Source: Chloroflexota bacterium (GTDB lineage Bacteria; Chloroflexota; UBA6077; FW602-bin22; CADDYW01). Taken from it: DNA of 56,217 nucleotides. The position numbers were made by a program, and so were the translations under genes. The notes under the pieces were generated by a model that was given only the letters and a program-made list of their open reading frames with translations, ran no database searches and was not told the origin of the DNA. The stretch is from positions 1-56,217 of the forward strand of contig JAJPIK010000101.1 in NCBI GenBank assembly GCA_021324795.1, given 5' to 3'. This document shows, in pieces, positions 8,789 through 17,953 of this stretch (the first letter of the stretch is position 1; each line of letters opens with the position of its first letter).

Positions 8789-9448
8789 ATGCCACGCATT
8801 GACGCCGCGACACTGAACCTCGAAGAAAAAGTGGTCAGTGTAAATCGCGTCGCGAAGGTTGTGAAGGGTGGACGTCGGTTCAGCTTTAGTGCCCTGGTCG
8901 TAGTCGGTGATACTGCTGGTCACGCCGGGGTTGGCTTGGGCAAGGCGAATGAAGTTCCAGACGCGATCCGTAAGGCCGCGGAAGCGGCGCGGAAGAATCT
9001 GATGCTCGTGCCCATGAGCGGAACGACGATTCCCCACGAAGTCGTCGCCCGTTTCGGTGCCTCTCAGGTACTACTCAAACCGGCGGCGCCAGGTACGGGT
9101 ATCATCGCCGGAGGGGCAGTCCGGGCGATCGTTGAAGCAGCAGGAATTCAAGATATTTTGACAAAGTCGCTGGGTAGTGCCAACCCGATCAACGTTGCCC
9201 GTGCCACGATGGCCGGACTTGCTGCGCTCAAAGAGCCGACGGTAGAGGCCGAACGACGCGGTGTGCCGTTGCACGTCAAGATACTGGCACCGGCCCCGCG
9301 TATGGCCGTGCGTGCTCCCGAGCCACGAGCGACCGAACGTGCGGGTGGCCAGCGCCGTGGCCGTGGTGGACGTGGCAATAGTCGTGGCAGCGGTGGTGGT
9401 CGTGGTGCACCCGCATCGGCCGCGTCAAACCAGGAGAGTCGAGGATGA
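8789..9448 (+). CDS. rpsE: Ribosomal protein S5 with an Arg/Gly-rich tail
   Basis: S5 of 219 residues, longer than the usual 160-190. The dsRNA-binding and S5 core are normal ([57 protein letters not shown]). After about residue 170 an extra tail rich in Arg, Gly and Ser ([17 protein letters not shown]) appears, resembling RGG-type RNA-binding sequence. The stop overlaps the rpmD start by four bases (ATGA), implying coupled translation. Confidence 0.97.
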   Translation: MPRIDAATLNLEEKVVSVNRVAKVVKGGRRFSFSALVVVGDTAGHAGVGLGKANEVPDAIRKAAEAARKNLMLVPMSGTTIPHEVVARFGASQVLLKPAAPGTGIIAGGAVRAIVEAAGIQDILTKSLGSANPINVARATMAGLAALKEPTVEAERRGVPLHVKILAPAPRMAVRAPEPRATERAGGQRRGRGGRGNSRGSGGGRGAPASAASNQESRG

Positions 9449-9657
9449 GTCCAATTCGCGTCACTTTGGAAAGAAGCAGTATTGGCCATCCCCGTGACCA
9501 GAAGGCGACAGTGCGTGCTCTCGGATTGCGCCGCATGCACCAGACGGTGGTCGTTGCTAACAACCCGTCGATTCGCGGAATGATTCACAAGGTTCGTCAT
9601 CTGGTCCGGGTGGAAGTTATCGAAGAAACCGAGGATACCGGAGCAGAGCAATCATGA
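9445..9657 (+). CDS. rpmD: Ribosomal protein L30
   Basis: A 70-residue L30 with [20 protein letters not shown] and [20 protein letters not shown], plus a short acidic C-terminal addition. ATGA overlaps occur at both ends, with rpsE upstream and rplO downstream, so the three genes are translationally coupled. Confidence 0.96.
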   Translation: MSPIRVTLERSSIGHPRDQKATVRALGLRRMHQTVVVANNPSIRGMIHKVRHLVRVEVIEETEDTGAEQS

Positions 9658-10133
9658 GCATCTCTCTCAATGATCTGCACCCAGCACCCGGCTCCCGCCC
9701 GAGCCGACGTCGGCTTGGACGCGGGCATGGCTCGGGCCGAGGAAAGACGGCCGGCAAGGGAACCAAAGGGCAGAAAGCACGGACCGGCGCCCATATGCCG
9801 CGTTTCTTTGAAGGTGGCCAGAATCCATTGATTCACCGCATGCCAACGCGGCGGGGCCTTCACTTCCGTAAGGCCCCGGGGCAGAAACCGGCCACGGTGA
9901 ACTTGCGTCAGTTGAACACGTTCGCCCCGAACCAGACGGTCGATCTACAAACCCTGATCGCCGCGAGAATAGTGGGGAAGAACGTTCGAGAAGTCAAAGT
10001 GCTCGCTGACGGCGAGCTCGCGCACCCGTTGACCGTCGCGGCCAACCAGTTCTCAGCAGCCGCGAAATCGAAAATTGAAGCGGCTGGCGGTCAGGCCGTG
10101 GTGGTAGGCGCAACGCGAACCCAGGAGAGCTAA
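9654..10133 (+). CDS. rplO: Ribosomal protein L15
   Basis: A 159-residue L15. The N-terminus has [20 protein letters not shown] and the Gly-rich segment [20 protein letters not shown]. The ATG overlaps the rpmD stop (ATGA). secY starts two bases after its stop codon. L15 is a late-binding 23S rRNA protein. Confidence 0.97.
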   Translation: MSISLNDLHPAPGSRPSRRRLGRGHGSGRGKTAGKGTKGQKARTGAHMPRFFEGGQNPLIHRMPTRRGLHFRKAPGQKPATVNLRQLNTFAPNQTVDLQTLIAARIVGKNVREVKVLADGELAHPLTVAANQFSAAAKSKIEAAGGQAVVVGATRTQES

Positions 10134-10135
10134 CC

Positions 10136-11413
10136 ATGCTCCAAGCTTTGAAACGGGCGCTGCAACTGCCCGATCTGCGCAACAAGTTAATCTTTACGTT
10201 CGCGATGCTGGTAGTTTTCCGGATTATCGCGCATATTCCGGTCCCCGGTGTGGACCCGACCCGGCTGGCTCAGCTCTTCCAGACGAACCAGCTCATGGGC
10301 ATGCTGAATTTGTTCTCTGGCGGCTCGATGACGACGTTCTCGATCGCCGCGATGGGTGTCTATCCATACATCACTGCGCAGATCATCATGCAGCTTCTCG
10401 GCAGCACCATCCCGAGCTTGGAGGAGCTCAGCCGGGAAGGTGAGATGGGACGCCAGAAGATCAATCAGTACGTCAACTTGCTGACCGTTCCACTCGCCGC
10501 GCTGCAGGCCTATGGCACCGGCATTCTCTTGCACAGCCAGGGCATTTTGGCCAACTTTGGGCTCTTTGGTCCGGCGACCCTTCAGACCATCGCATTAATT
10601 ATGTCAATGACCGCTGGGACGGTCTTCCTGGTTTGGCTCGGGGAGTTGATCACCGAAAACGGCATCGGCAACGGAGTTTCGATCATCATCTTCGCCGGCA
10701 TCGTCTCCCGGTTGCCTCAGATGGTTGGTCAGTCGCTTGTCAGCGGTGGGAATTACTTTGCGTTGGTCGTTTTCGCTGTGCTCGGCGTCTTCACAGTCGC
10801 GGCGATCACCGTGGTCCAGGAAGCTCAACGCCGAATTCCGGTTCAATATGCCAAGCGCATTCGCGGCAATCGGATGTACGGCGGACAATCCACCCACATT
10901 CCGCTGCGCGTGAACTCGGCGGGCATGATTCCCTTGATCTTTGCCATGTCGATTATGCTTCTGCCCGGGACAGTCGCCAGCTACTTCGCGGTAGCTCCGG
11001 GAATCGTCGGTCAGGTCGCATCGACGATTCGCGACGTGTTCAACGCCACCGGCGCGATCTACTGGACCTGCTACTTCCTGCTCGTGGTTATGTTCACTTT
11101 CTTCTACACAATGGTGATCTTCCAACAGCAGAATTTGGCAGAGAACCTGCAGAAATATGGCGGGTTCATTCCGGGTATTCGCCCCGGTCGGCCGACAGCC
11201 GAGTATCTCAATCGTGTGCTTTTCCGAATCACGATTCTGGGCGCGGTATTTCTGGGAGTTATCGCGATCTTGCCTTTCTTTGCGCAAGGGATCAGCACGA
11301 CGCTCATCCTGAGCAGCACTGGTCTTTTGATCGTCGTTGGCGTCGTCCTTGATACGATGAAGCAGCTCGAAGCGCAGCTCATGATGCGCAACTACGAGGG
11401 CTTCATCAAGTAA
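10136..11413 (+). CDS. secY: Preprotein translocase subunit SecY
   Basis: A 425-residue integral membrane protein, the channel of the Sec translocon, with about ten hydrophobic segments. Conserved features include the start of TM1 (NKLIFTFAMLVVFRIIAHIP), the plug-region GGSMTTFSIAAMGVYPYITA, and the cytosolic loop YAKRIRGNRMYGGQSTHIPL that contacts SecA and the ribosome. The C-terminus RNYEGFIK is typical. It is tightly coupled to rplO, the standard spc arrangement. Confidence 0.97.
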   Translation: MLQALKRALQLPDLRNKLIFTFAMLVVFRIIAHIPVPGVDPTRLAQLFQTNQLMGMLNLFSGGSMTTFSIAAMGVYPYITAQIIMQLLGSTIPSLEELSREGEMGRQKINQYVNLLTVPLAALQAYGTGILLHSQGILANFGLFGPATLQTIALIMSMTAGTVFLVWLGELITENGIGNGVSIIIFAGIVSRLPQMVGQSLVSGGNYFALVVFAVLGVFTVAAITVVQEAQRRIPVQYAKRIRGNRMYGGQSTHIPLRVNSAGMIPLIFAMSIMLLPGTVASYFAVAPGIVGQVASTIRDVFNATGAIYWTCYFLLVVMFTFFYTMVIFQQQNLAENLQKYGGFIPGIRPGRPTAEYLNRVLFRITILGAVFLGVIAILPFFAQGISTTLILSSTGLLIVVGVVLDTMKQLEAQLMMRNYEGFIK

Positions 11414-11495
11414 GGTGACCTGAATTTAACGTGACTTACGACGACTACTGGGCGTCTCGAAACGCCCGACCATTCGGCCGGGCCAGGACTGAGCC

Positions 11496-12194
11496 ATGAT
11501 CGTAGTCATGCTTGGCCCCCCCGGGGCCGGCAAGGGCACACAATGCGAACTATTGGGCGAAAAGCTCGCCTTGCCGCATATTGCTACCGGCGACCTGCTG
11601 CGCGAAGCAATGGCGCGTGGCACACCGTTAGGCCAGCTCGCTCGTCCTTACATTGAACGTGGGGAACTCGTTCCGGACGACGTGATGATCAATATCATCA
11701 ACGAGTGGCTGGCAACGCCAGGTCACGAACATGGGTTCATTCTCGATGGCTTTCCGCGCACCGTCAACCAGGCGCGAGCGCTTGATCAGGCACTCGCCCG
11801 AGTTGGCAAAGGGGTAGACCGCGTCATCTATCTGAGCGTGCCGGTTGAAGAGCTCTTGCAGCGCATCGCCGGTCGTTACGTCTGTCCCCAATGCGGAGCA
11901 AGCTATCACCTCCGCACGTCGCCACCCCGACAATCAGGTTACTGTGATCAATGTGGCTCGACATTGACCCAACGTCCGGACGATCGTCGGGAAGTGGCCG
12001 AACGGCGCATGGCCGTTTATTTCGCACAGACGGCGCCGGTGATCGACTATTATCAGAAGCGAGGAGTCTTGAGCGAGGTCAACGGCGCGCAATCGGTCAC
12101 TGCGGTGCTCGACGCCGAGCTCGCAATACTCCTTACCCTCCCATCGAGGACGCATACGAGAACGGATAGGCATGGCGATCCATCTCAAATCTGA
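11496..12194 (+). CDS. adk: Adenylate kinase, zinc-lid type
   Basis: A 232-residue Adk converting ATP and AMP to two ADP. The P-loop GPPGAGKGTQ is at residues 7-16, and the AMP-binding DGFPRTVNQA block is central. The LID carries four cysteines (CPQCGASY ... CDQCGSTL), indicating structural zinc as in Gram-positive and thermophilic enzymes. The last 20 or so residues overlap map by 23 bases and diverge from the family, so the stop was probably displaced. A GGGCGT/ACGCCC hairpin at 11450-11467 lies upstream. Confidence 0.95.
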   Translation: MIVVMLGPPGAGKGTQCELLGEKLALPHIATGDLLREAMARGTPLGQLARPYIERGELVPDDVMINIINEWLATPGHEHGFILDGFPRTVNQARALDQALARVGKGVDRVIYLSVPVEELLQRIAGRYVCPQCGASYHLRTSPPRQSGYCDQCGSTLTQRPDDRREVAERRMAVYFAQTAPVIDYYQKRGVLSEVNGAQSVTAVLDAELAILLTLPSRTHTRTDRHGDPSQI

Positions 12195-12924
12195 TCGAGA
12201 GCTAGCGATTATGCGCGAGGCCGGACGAATCGTGGCAGTGACGCTCTTAGAATTACAGGATAAGGCTCGCCCCGGCATGTCAACGGCAGACCTTGACCGC
12301 ATTGCCGAAAAAACGGCAACGGCGCTCGGTGCAACGCCGGTTTTCAAGGGCTACCTCGGTTACCCGGCCAGCCTATGCGCGTCAATCAACAACGAAGTAG
12401 TTCACGGTATTCCGAGCCCAGAGCGGGTGCTCACCGAAGGCGACATCATCAGTCTGGATTTTGGCGTACTTTATCACGGATACGTTGGTGATGCCGCCGT
12501 CACGGTGGGAGTGGGAACGATCAGTCCGGAAGCACAGAGGCTTCTTGAGATCACTCGCGCTGCGCTCGAGGTGGGCATCGCCCAGGCCCGGGCAGGACGC
12601 CACTTGTCTGATGTCTCGCACGCCGTCCAAACCTACGCAGAGAAGCATGGTCTGGCGGTGGTCCGAAAATACGTTGGGCACGGGGTCGGCCAGACGATGC
12701 ACGAGGCACCACAAGTGCCCAACTTCGGTCCTCCGCACCAGGGGCCGATCTTGCGACCGGGCATGACCTTTGCAATCGAGCCAATGTTGAACATCGGAAC
12801 CGAGGAGACGATGGTCCTCCCTGATCAGTGGACAGTCGTCACCAAGGATGGCGGCCTCTCGGCGCACTTTGAGCACACGATCGCCGTGACCAACGGCGAC
12901 CCAGAGATTCTGACGCTGCCGTGA
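12172..12924 (+). CDS. map: Methionine aminopeptidase, type I
   Basis: A 250-residue metalloenzyme removing the initiator methionine. Metal ligands are recognisable: Asp in [20 protein letters not shown], His in [17 protein letters not shown], Glu in TFAIEPML and Glu in HFEHTIAVT. The substrate-pocket His is in VVHGIPSPE. The ATG lies inside the 3' end of adk. The adk-map-infA order is a common extension of the spc/alpha clusters. Confidence 0.97.
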   Translation: MAIHLKSDRELAIMREAGRIVAVTLLELQDKARPGMSTADLDRIAEKTATALGATPVFKGYLGYPASLCASINNEVVHGIPSPERVLTEGDIISLDFGVLYHGYVGDAAVTVGVGTISPEAQRLLEITRAALEVGIAQARAGRHLSDVSHAVQTYAEKHGLAVVRKYVGHGVGQTMHEAPQVPNFGPPHQGPILRPGMTFAIEPMLNIGTEETMVLPDQWTVVTKDGGLSAHFEHTIAVTNGDPEILTLP

Positions 12925-12949
12925 TCCGCCAAGGAGACAGACGGGAGAT

Positions 12950-13171
12950 ATGCCAAAGCAAGAAGCGATCGAAGTCGAAGGTAAGGTCAACGAAGCACTA
13001 CCGAACGCGATGTTTCGGGTCGAACTCGCCAATGGCCACACCGTGCTCGCCCACATTTCGGGTAAGCTTCGGTTGAACTTCATCAAGATCTTGCCGGGGG
13101 ATCGCGTTATGGTCGAGCTTTCCCCCTACGACCTCACGCGTGGGCGAATTACCTACCGTCTTAAAGGCTAA
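12950..13171 (+). CDS. infA: Translation initiation factor IF-1
   Basis: A 73-residue OB-fold protein with the family sequence [20 protein letters not shown] and [20 protein letters not shown]. It binds the 30S A site during initiation. The Shine-Dalgarno GGGAGAT precedes the ATG. Its stop codon is two bases before the -35 box of the next promoter, so it is likely the last gene of one transcription unit. Confidence 0.98.
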   Translation: MPKQEAIEVEGKVNEALPNAMFRVELANGHTVLAHISGKLRLNFIKILPGDRVMVELSPYDLTRGRITYRLKG

Positions 13172-13172
13172 T

Positions 13173-13201
13173 TTGACGGCGGTGGTGGTGTCGAGTATAC
13201 T
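13173..13201 (+). promoter_or_regulatory. Promoter of the alpha operon (rpmJ onward)
   Basis: TTGACG (13173-13178) and TATACT (13196-13201) are spaced by exactly 17 bases directly after infA. Transcription would begin near 13208, some 70 bases before the rpmJ GTG. This suggests that rpmJ-rpsM-rpsK-rpsD-rpoA-rplQ has its own promoter. Confidence 0.75.
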
Positions 13202-13212
13202 AATAAATTAGG

Positions 13213-13238
13213 CCGCTCGCACAATCGAGCGGTATTTT
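13213..13238 (+). promoter_or_regulatory. Leader hairpin upstream of rpmJ
   Basis: CCGCTCG (13213-13219) pairs with CGAGCGG (13226-13232) and is followed by TATTTT. It lies at the very start of the transcript predicted from the upstream promoter. It could act as an attenuator or a 5'-end stabiliser; the tail is only partly U-rich. Confidence 0.45.
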
Positions 13239-13277
13239 GTGTCGCGCTGTTACAGGCGACCGGACAGGGGAAAATCG

Positions 13278-13391
13278 GTGAAAGTACGAGCATCGGTGAA
13301 GCCCCGCTGCGAGAAATGCCGCGTGGTCCGGCGAAAGGGTACCGTGCTGATCCTTTGCCAGAACCCGAAGCACAAGCAAAAGCAGGGCTAG
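13278..13391 (+). CDS. rpmJ: Ribosomal protein L36, zinc type
   Basis: A 37-codon gene starting at [23 protein letters not shown] then [17 protein letters not shown]. The Cys-x2-Cys ... Cys-x4-His set is the zinc-binding C+ form of L36. It is preceded by CAGGGGAAAATCG and followed 10 bases later by rpsM. L36 is the smallest protein of the 50S subunit. Confidence 0.96.
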   Translation: MKVRASVKPRCEKCRVVRRKGTVLILCQNPKHKQKQG

Positions 13392-13401
13392 AGGAGAGAG
13401 T

Positions 13402-13785
13402 GTGGCGAGAATCGCGGGGGTCGACATTCCACGCGACAAGCGTGTTGACATTTCACTCCGATACATCTATGGCATTGGGCCAACGTTAGCCACCAAGATC
13501 TGCGCGCAGACCCAGGTTCGTCCGGAAACGAAGGTCCGCGATTTGACCGAGGATGAAGTCCTTCGCTTGCGCGACGTGATCGAAAAGGAATACAAGGTCG
13601 AGGGTGACCTCCGTCGGGAAGTCAACCTTAACATCAAGCGATTGATTGAGATTGGCTGCTACCGCGGATTGCGTCATCGTCGTGGCTTGCCGGTGCGGGG
13701 GCAGCGAACGCGCACAAACGCCCGCACGCGGAAGGGACCACGCAAGACGGTCGCTGGTCGCCGCAAGGCAACGGCGAAGAAGTAG
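13402..13785 (+). CDS. rpsM: Ribosomal protein S13
   Basis: A 127-residue S13 starting at GTG ([20 protein letters not shown]) with GAGGAGAGAG upstream. The block [14 protein letters not shown] and the tail [20 protein letters not shown] are diagnostic. S13 forms intersubunit bridges and contacts P-site tRNA. A 205-base non-coding stretch follows before rpsK. Confidence 0.97.
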   Translation: MARIAGVDIPRDKRVDISLRYIYGIGPTLATKICAQTQVRPETKVRDLTEDEVLRLRDVIEKEYKVEGDLRREVNLNIKRLIEIGCYRGLRHRRGLPVRGQRTRTNARTRKGPRKTVAGRRKATAKK

Positions 13786-13990
13786 AACCGCAGGAGAACT
13801 CCACACCGTGCGTGGGGTGGCTTCCGGTCGCGAGTCCAGTCATGGGGGAGGGTGACCGGGTAGCTCTCCTTCGCGTCGGCGCCCATTCGATCCGGAATCT
13901 GCGTTCCTTCCATCGCGTGATTGACCGGGTGGCCCCTGGTCTTTCGGCCGGGTAAAATGAACAACCAATCAATATCGGGCAGGAGCTTGC
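13786..13990 (+). other. Non-coding spacer between rpsM and rpsK
   Basis: A 205-base gap that is wide for an alpha operon. It contains several G-rich stretches and a short GACCGGG...CCGGG-type complementarity near 13921-13952. A TAAAAT at 13953-13958 resembles a -10 box, but the nearest TTGACC is 26 bases away. No convincing gene, promoter or U-tailed hairpin was found. Confidence 0.4.
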
Positions 13991-14386
13991 ATGCCGGTAA
14001 AAAAGAAAGCGACACGCGTCCGCCGACGGGAACGACGACAGATTCCCCGAGGGCGCGCATACATTCAGTCTACATTCAATAATACGATCGTCACGATCAC
14101 TGATCCGACGGGCGCGGTGCTCGCCTGGAGCAGCGCGGGGGCGAGCGGTTTCAAGGGTTCTCGCAAGAGCACACCATTTGCTGCGGGCATGGCTGCCGAG
14201 AACGCAGCACGCAAGGCGATGGAGCAGGGCATGCGCCAAGTAGATGTGTTCGTCAAGGGGCCGGGCTCGGGACGCGAGGCGGCGATACGCTCGCTTCAAG
14301 CGGCCGGTCTTCTCATCAATGCCATCACCGACGTGACGCCGATTCCCCACAACGGATGCCGGCCTCCGAAGCGGCGACGGGTCTAA
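13991..14386 (+). CDS. rpsK: Ribosomal protein S11
   Basis: A 131-residue S11 of the 30S platform. Conserved blocks: [40 protein letters not shown] and [18 protein letters not shown] at the C-terminus. GCAGGAGCTTGC precedes the ATG. rpsD follows after 18 bases. Confidence 0.98.
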   Translation: MPVKKKATRVRRRERRQIPRGRAYIQSTFNNTIVTITDPTGAVLAWSSAGASGFKGSRKSTPFAAGMAAENAARKAMEQGMRQVDVFVKGPGSGREAAIRSLQAAGLLINAITDVTPIPHNGCRPPKRRRV

Positions 14387-14404
14387 GGGGGAACAAGGGG
14401 AACA

Positions 14405-15037
14405 ATGGCACGTTACACTGGTCCTGTTTGCAAAATCTGCCGCCGCGAAGGACTCAAGCTTTTCCTCAAAGGCGAGCGCTGCTTCTCACCCAAGTGCGCG
14501 GTCGAGGCAAATCGAAAGCCTTATCCACCGGGGCAGCACACTCAGCGCCGCCGCAAGGTATCGGAATACGGTATTCAACTACGCGAGAAGCAGAAGGCGC
14601 GCTTCCTTTACGGCGTCTTGGAGCGGCAATTTCGCCGCCACTTCGCCGAGGCCGAGCGACGCCAGGGCTCGACAGGCGAGAATCTCCTGCGTATTCTCGA
14701 AATGCGCTTGGACAACGTCGTCTTTCGACTGGGATTCGCCGAGTCGCGGGCTCAGGCTCGCCAGCTTGTGACCCATGGACATATTACGGTCAATGGTCAA
14801 AAGGTCGACATTCCATCGTATGAGACCAGGGTCGGCCAGGTTATCGGAGTTCGTCCACGCAGCCGCCAGACCGAGTACTTCAAGATGCTTCCCGAAGTGC
14901 TCAAGCGGCGCGAGGTGCCCGAGTGGCTGAGCTTGGACGTCGAAAATATGAGTGGTCGCATCCTGAGAGCTCCCAGTCGCCCGGAGATCGACGCGAACCT
15001 GCAGGAGCAGCTCATTGTGGAGTACTACTCGCGCTAA
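14405..15037 (+). CDS. rpsD: Ribosomal protein S4, zinc type
   Basis: A 210-residue S4. The N-terminus [20 protein letters not shown] and later [10 protein letters not shown] supply four cysteines, the zinc-binding (C+) form. The S4 RNA-binding domain is at [20 protein letters not shown] and [22 protein letters not shown]4 nucleates 16S rRNA assembly and in E. coli represses the alpha operon. GGGGAACA precedes the ATG. Confidence 0.98.
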   Translation: MARYTGPVCKICRREGLKLFLKGERCFSPKCAVEANRKPYPPGQHTQRRRKVSEYGIQLREKQKARFLYGVLERQFRRHFAEAERRQGSTGENLLRILEMRLDNVVFRLGFAESRAQARQLVTHGHITVNGQKVDIPSYETRVGQVIGVRPRSRQTEYFKMLPEVLKRREVPEWLSLDVENMSGRILRAPSRPEIDANLQEQLIVEYYSR

Positions 15038-15193
15038 ATCGGTCCGCGCGAGTTGCTCGGGATGGATGAGCTGACGCTCGTCAGTCACGAATATTCGGGG
15101 AAGATTGCCACGCCCCGTACAGCCTACCGACGAGCGAAGGCCCCGGTCATGGGAAATGGCCCACCGAGCGATGACAAGAAGGGTGGACTTCAA

Positions 15194-16321
15194 TTGATTG
15201 ACATCATGCTTCCGAAGGTGGAAACAAAAGAATCGAATACCACCTACGGTCGTTATCAAATCGAACCGCTCGAGCCAGGCTTCGGCACGACGCTCGGCAA
15301 TGCAATGCGACGAATTCTCCTTGCCGCTTTGCCTGGCGCGGCCGTGACCTCGATTCGAATCGACAACGTCTATCACGAGTTCTCAGATATTCCGCATGTC
15401 AAGGAAGACACGACGGAGCTGATCTTGAACGTCAAGCAGTTGCGCCTGCGTAGCTTTACTGACCGGCCGGTTCAAATGCGGATCGACGCGCGGGGTGCTG
15501 GCGAGGTGACCGCTGCCGACATCATCGCTCCACCCGACGTCGAAATTGTCAATCCTGAGCTACACATCGCAACTCTTGACTCACCTGATGCCCAATTCAG
15601 CATCGAGATGACAGTTGAAACCGGCAAAGGCTACCAACCCGGCGATCACCGGGAGGGCTTGCCTCTTGGCGTGATTCCTGTTGACGCGATCTTCACGCCG
15701 ATTCGCAAGGTGAACTTCACCGTCGAGCCAACGCGAGTCGGCCAAGTGACCGATTACGAGCGATTGTTGCTCGAAGTTTGGACTGACGGAACAATCACCC
15801 CCGACGATGCGGTCTCCCAAGCGGGAAACATCTTGGTCCGTCATTTGTCGCTGTTCACTGAGTTGGTGAGCAAGCAAGTTGGACGCCTGGAAAAGGCGAC
15901 CGCTGGGGCAGCGGCGATTCCACAGCGCCTCTACGAAATGCCAATCGAGGATCTGAACCTTTCGGTTCGCGCGTACAACTGCTTAAAGCGCGCCGGCATT
16001 ACCAAGGTGGGACAAGTTCTCGAAATGTCCGTCGACGACCTGCTGGGTGTGCGCAACTTCGGACACAAGTCACTCGATGAATTGCGCGAGCGTCTCGCCG
16101 CTCACGGATTGCTTGAGCACTCACGCCTCGGTGAGAGCAGCGAGGGCGAGTTCGCCGCCGAGGAAGGTATCCCGGAGGTAGCGGCCGCCGAGATGTCGTA
16201 CGAAAATGAACGTGAAGAAGCCGAGAACGAAGAGGAAGAGGAAGATCTCGGCGACGAATACGACGAAGAGTACGATGATGACGAATACGAAGATGATGAG
16301 TACGAAGACGACGAGGAGTAA
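15194..16321 (+). CDS. rpoA: RNA polymerase alpha subunit with acidic tail
   Basis: RpoA of about 375 residues. The N-terminal dimerisation domain contains the hallmark EPGFGTTLGNAMRRILLAAL, and the alpha-CTD contains SVRAYNCLKRAGITKVGQV and NFGHKSLDELRERL. I place the start at TTG 15194 because GGGTGGA lies six bases upstream and MIDIMLPKVE matches RpoA N-termini; ATG 15206 and ATG 15149 are alternatives. After the alpha-CTD, about 60 extra residues form an acidic Glu/Asp/Tyr-rich tail ending in repeated DDEYE units, not normal for alpha. rplQ follows six bases later. Confidence 0.92.
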   Translation: MIDIMLPKVETKESNTTYGRYQIEPLEPGFGTTLGNAMRRILLAALPGAAVTSIRIDNVYHEFSDIPHVKEDTTELILNVKQLRLRSFTDRPVQMRIDARGAGEVTAADIIAPPDVEIVNPELHIATLDSPDAQFSIEMTVETGKGYQPGDHREGLPLGVIPVDAIFTPIRKVNFTVEPTRVGQVTDYERLLLEVWTDGTITPDDAVSQAGNILVRHLSLFTELVSKQVGRLEKATAGAAAIPQRLYEMPIEDLNLSVRAYNCLKRAGITKVGQVLEMSVDDLLGVRNFGHKSLDELRERLAAHGLLEHSRLGESSEGEFAAEEGIPEVAAAEMSYENEREEAENEEEEEDLGDEYDEEYDDDEYEDDEYEDDEE

Positions 16322-16327
16322 TTCGGA

Positions 16328-16687
16328 ATGAGACACGCCGTCGCTGGGCGGAAGCTAGGACGGCCGACTAGTCACCGACTAGCGCTGTATCGGAATCTGG
16401 TTACCGATTTGATTCGCTACGAGGCCCTCACGACGACGGTCGCCAAGGCTCGGGCGATTCAGCCGATCGCTGAGAAGATCGTGACGATTGCCAAGCAGGA
16501 CAGCGTTCATCATCGCCGACTGGCTGCTGCCCAAATTTACGATCGTAAGATCGTACAAAAGCTGTTCGACGTGATCGGTCCACGCTTTGCTGATCGACCG
16601 GGGGGCTACACGCGCGTGATCAGGCTTGGTCCTCGTCTCGGGGACGCCGCGGAGATGGCCCGCATCGAGTTCGTCGAACGCAGTTAA
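16328..16687 (+). CDS. rplQ: Ribosomal protein L17
   Basis: A 119-residue L17 with MRHAVAGRKLGRPTSHRLAL, LIRYEALTTTVAKARAIQPI and GGYTRVIRLGPRLGDAAEMA. It closes the alpha operon in the standard rpoA-rplQ order. L17 sits close to the tunnel exit. Confidence 0.97.
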   Translation: MRHAVAGRKLGRPTSHRLALYRNLVTDLIRYEALTTTVAKARAIQPIAEKIVTIAKQDSVHHRRLAAAQIYDRKIVQKLFDVIGPRFADRPGGYTRVIRLGPRLGDAAEMARIEFVERS

Positions 16688-16724
16688 GCGCTGATGCGTG
16701 TCGCCTAAAGGTCGGGAAGCCCCA

Positions 16725-17471
16725 ATGCGGACAATCCGCATGACCGTTCAATATGACGGTACTGACTTCGCCGGCTTCCAGGTCCAAAACGAACGACGCA
16801 CAGTCCAAGGGGTACTGGAGGAGGCACTCGCACGGGTGACCGGGCAGCCAATTCGCGTTGTTGGCGCAGGGCGCACCGACGCTGGTGTACACGCCACCGG
16901 TCAGGTAATTAGTTTCGTCACGGGGAGTAGTCTCGCGCCGGAAACGCTACGGCGAGCGATGAATGCGCTTCTGCCGGATGACGTAGCGATACTCGATGCG
17001 ATGATCGCGCCAGAAGGGTTCAACGCTCGCTACAGCGCACGCAGCCGGATCTATCGTTACACGGTGTGGAATGCCGAGGTTCGTTCGGCTATGCGCCAAC
17101 GATATACGTTTCACTGGCGCCAATTTCTCGATGCCGAACTGATGGATCAAGCGATCAAACGTCTTGTCGGTCGTCGTGACTTCGCGGCGTTCAGCACGGC
17201 GAGTTACGGACGTGAACGGCCAGGAAACACCGTTCGTTCGCTTTTTCGGGCCCATTGTTGGCGCGAAGGGGCCGCCGTTTGTTTGGAGCTCGGCGCCGAC
17301 GCTTTTTTGCCGCATATGGTGCGGAATATCGTCGGCACCCTTTTACTCGTAGGGATGCATCAAGCGACGCCCGAAACGATGGTCGAGATCCTCGCCAGCG
17401 GTGACCGGCGCCGGGCCGGGGTGACCGCCCCGGCTAAAGGTTTATGTTTGACACACGTCCAATACGTCTGA
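16725..17471 (+). CDS. truA: tRNA pseudouridine synthase A
   Basis: A 248-residue TruA, which makes pseudouridine at tRNA positions 38-40. The catalytic aspartate lies in GAGRTDAGVHATGQVISF. The start at ATG 16725 gives MRTIRMTVQYDGTDFAGFQ as in homologues; an in-frame GTG at 16698 would add nine unrelated residues. rplQ-truA-rplM-rpsI is a common bacterial order. Confidence 0.95.
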   Translation: MRTIRMTVQYDGTDFAGFQVQNERRTVQGVLEEALARVTGQPIRVVGAGRTDAGVHATGQVISFVTGSSLAPETLRRAMNALLPDDVAILDAMIAPEGFNARYSARSRIYRYTVWNAEVRSAMRQRYTFHWRQFLDAELMDQAIKRLVGRRDFAAFSTASYGRERPGNTVRSLFRAHCWREGAAVCLELGADAFLPHMVRNIVGTLLLVGMHQATPETMVEILASGDRRRAGVTAPAKGLCLTHVQYV

Positions 17472-17495
17472 GAAAGGACGAACTGAAAGACGCAG

Positions 17496-17933
17496 ATGAA
17501 AACGCATGCTGTCAAAGCCGCGGAAATTAGCCATGCTTGGTACGTTGTCGACGCCGAGGGTCAAACGTTAGGGCGTCTTGCCACCCAGATCGCGACGATT
17601 CTCAAAGGCAAACATAAGACGATCTACAGCCCCCATCTCGACGTTGGTGACTTCGTCGTGGTCGTGAACGCCGGCAAAGTTCGACTCACCGGGCGAAAGC
17701 TGAATCAGAAAGTGTACTATCATCATTCTGGTTATCCAGGTGGTCTGAAAACCGAGCCAATTGCCCGCGTCTTGCGCGAGCATCCAACCCGAGTGATTGA
17801 GCGCGCCGTTCGAGGAATGCTACCCCACAACGCACTTGGTCGACACATGCTTGCTAAGCTGAAAGTTTACGCTGGCCCGACGCATCCACACGCCGCGCAG
17901 CAGCCGCAGCCGCTGCCGACGACGGGCAAATGA
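17496..17933 (+). CDS. rplM: Ribosomal protein L13
   Basis: A 145-residue L13. Characteristic blocks are WYVVDAEGQTLGRLATQIAT, GKHKTIYSPHLDVGDFVVVV and MLPHNALGRHMLAKLKVYAG. It is co-directional and close to rpsI, its partner in most bacteria. A short Gln/Pro-rich C-terminal tail extends past the conserved fold. Confidence 0.97.
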   Translation: MKTHAVKAAEISHAWYVVDAEGQTLGRLATQIATILKGKHKTIYSPHLDVGDFVVVVNAGKVRLTGRKLNQKVYYHHSGYPGGLKTEPIARVLREHPTRVIERAVRGMLPHNALGRHMLAKLKVYAGPTHPHAAQQPQPLPTTGK

Positions 17934-17953
17934 CGAAGGAGCACTAACCGTTG

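Noticed and set aside
13921..13958. Promoter before rpsK (TTGACC and TAAAAT)
   Set aside because: The two boxes are 26 bases apart, far outside the usable 16-19 range, and no alternative -35 fits.
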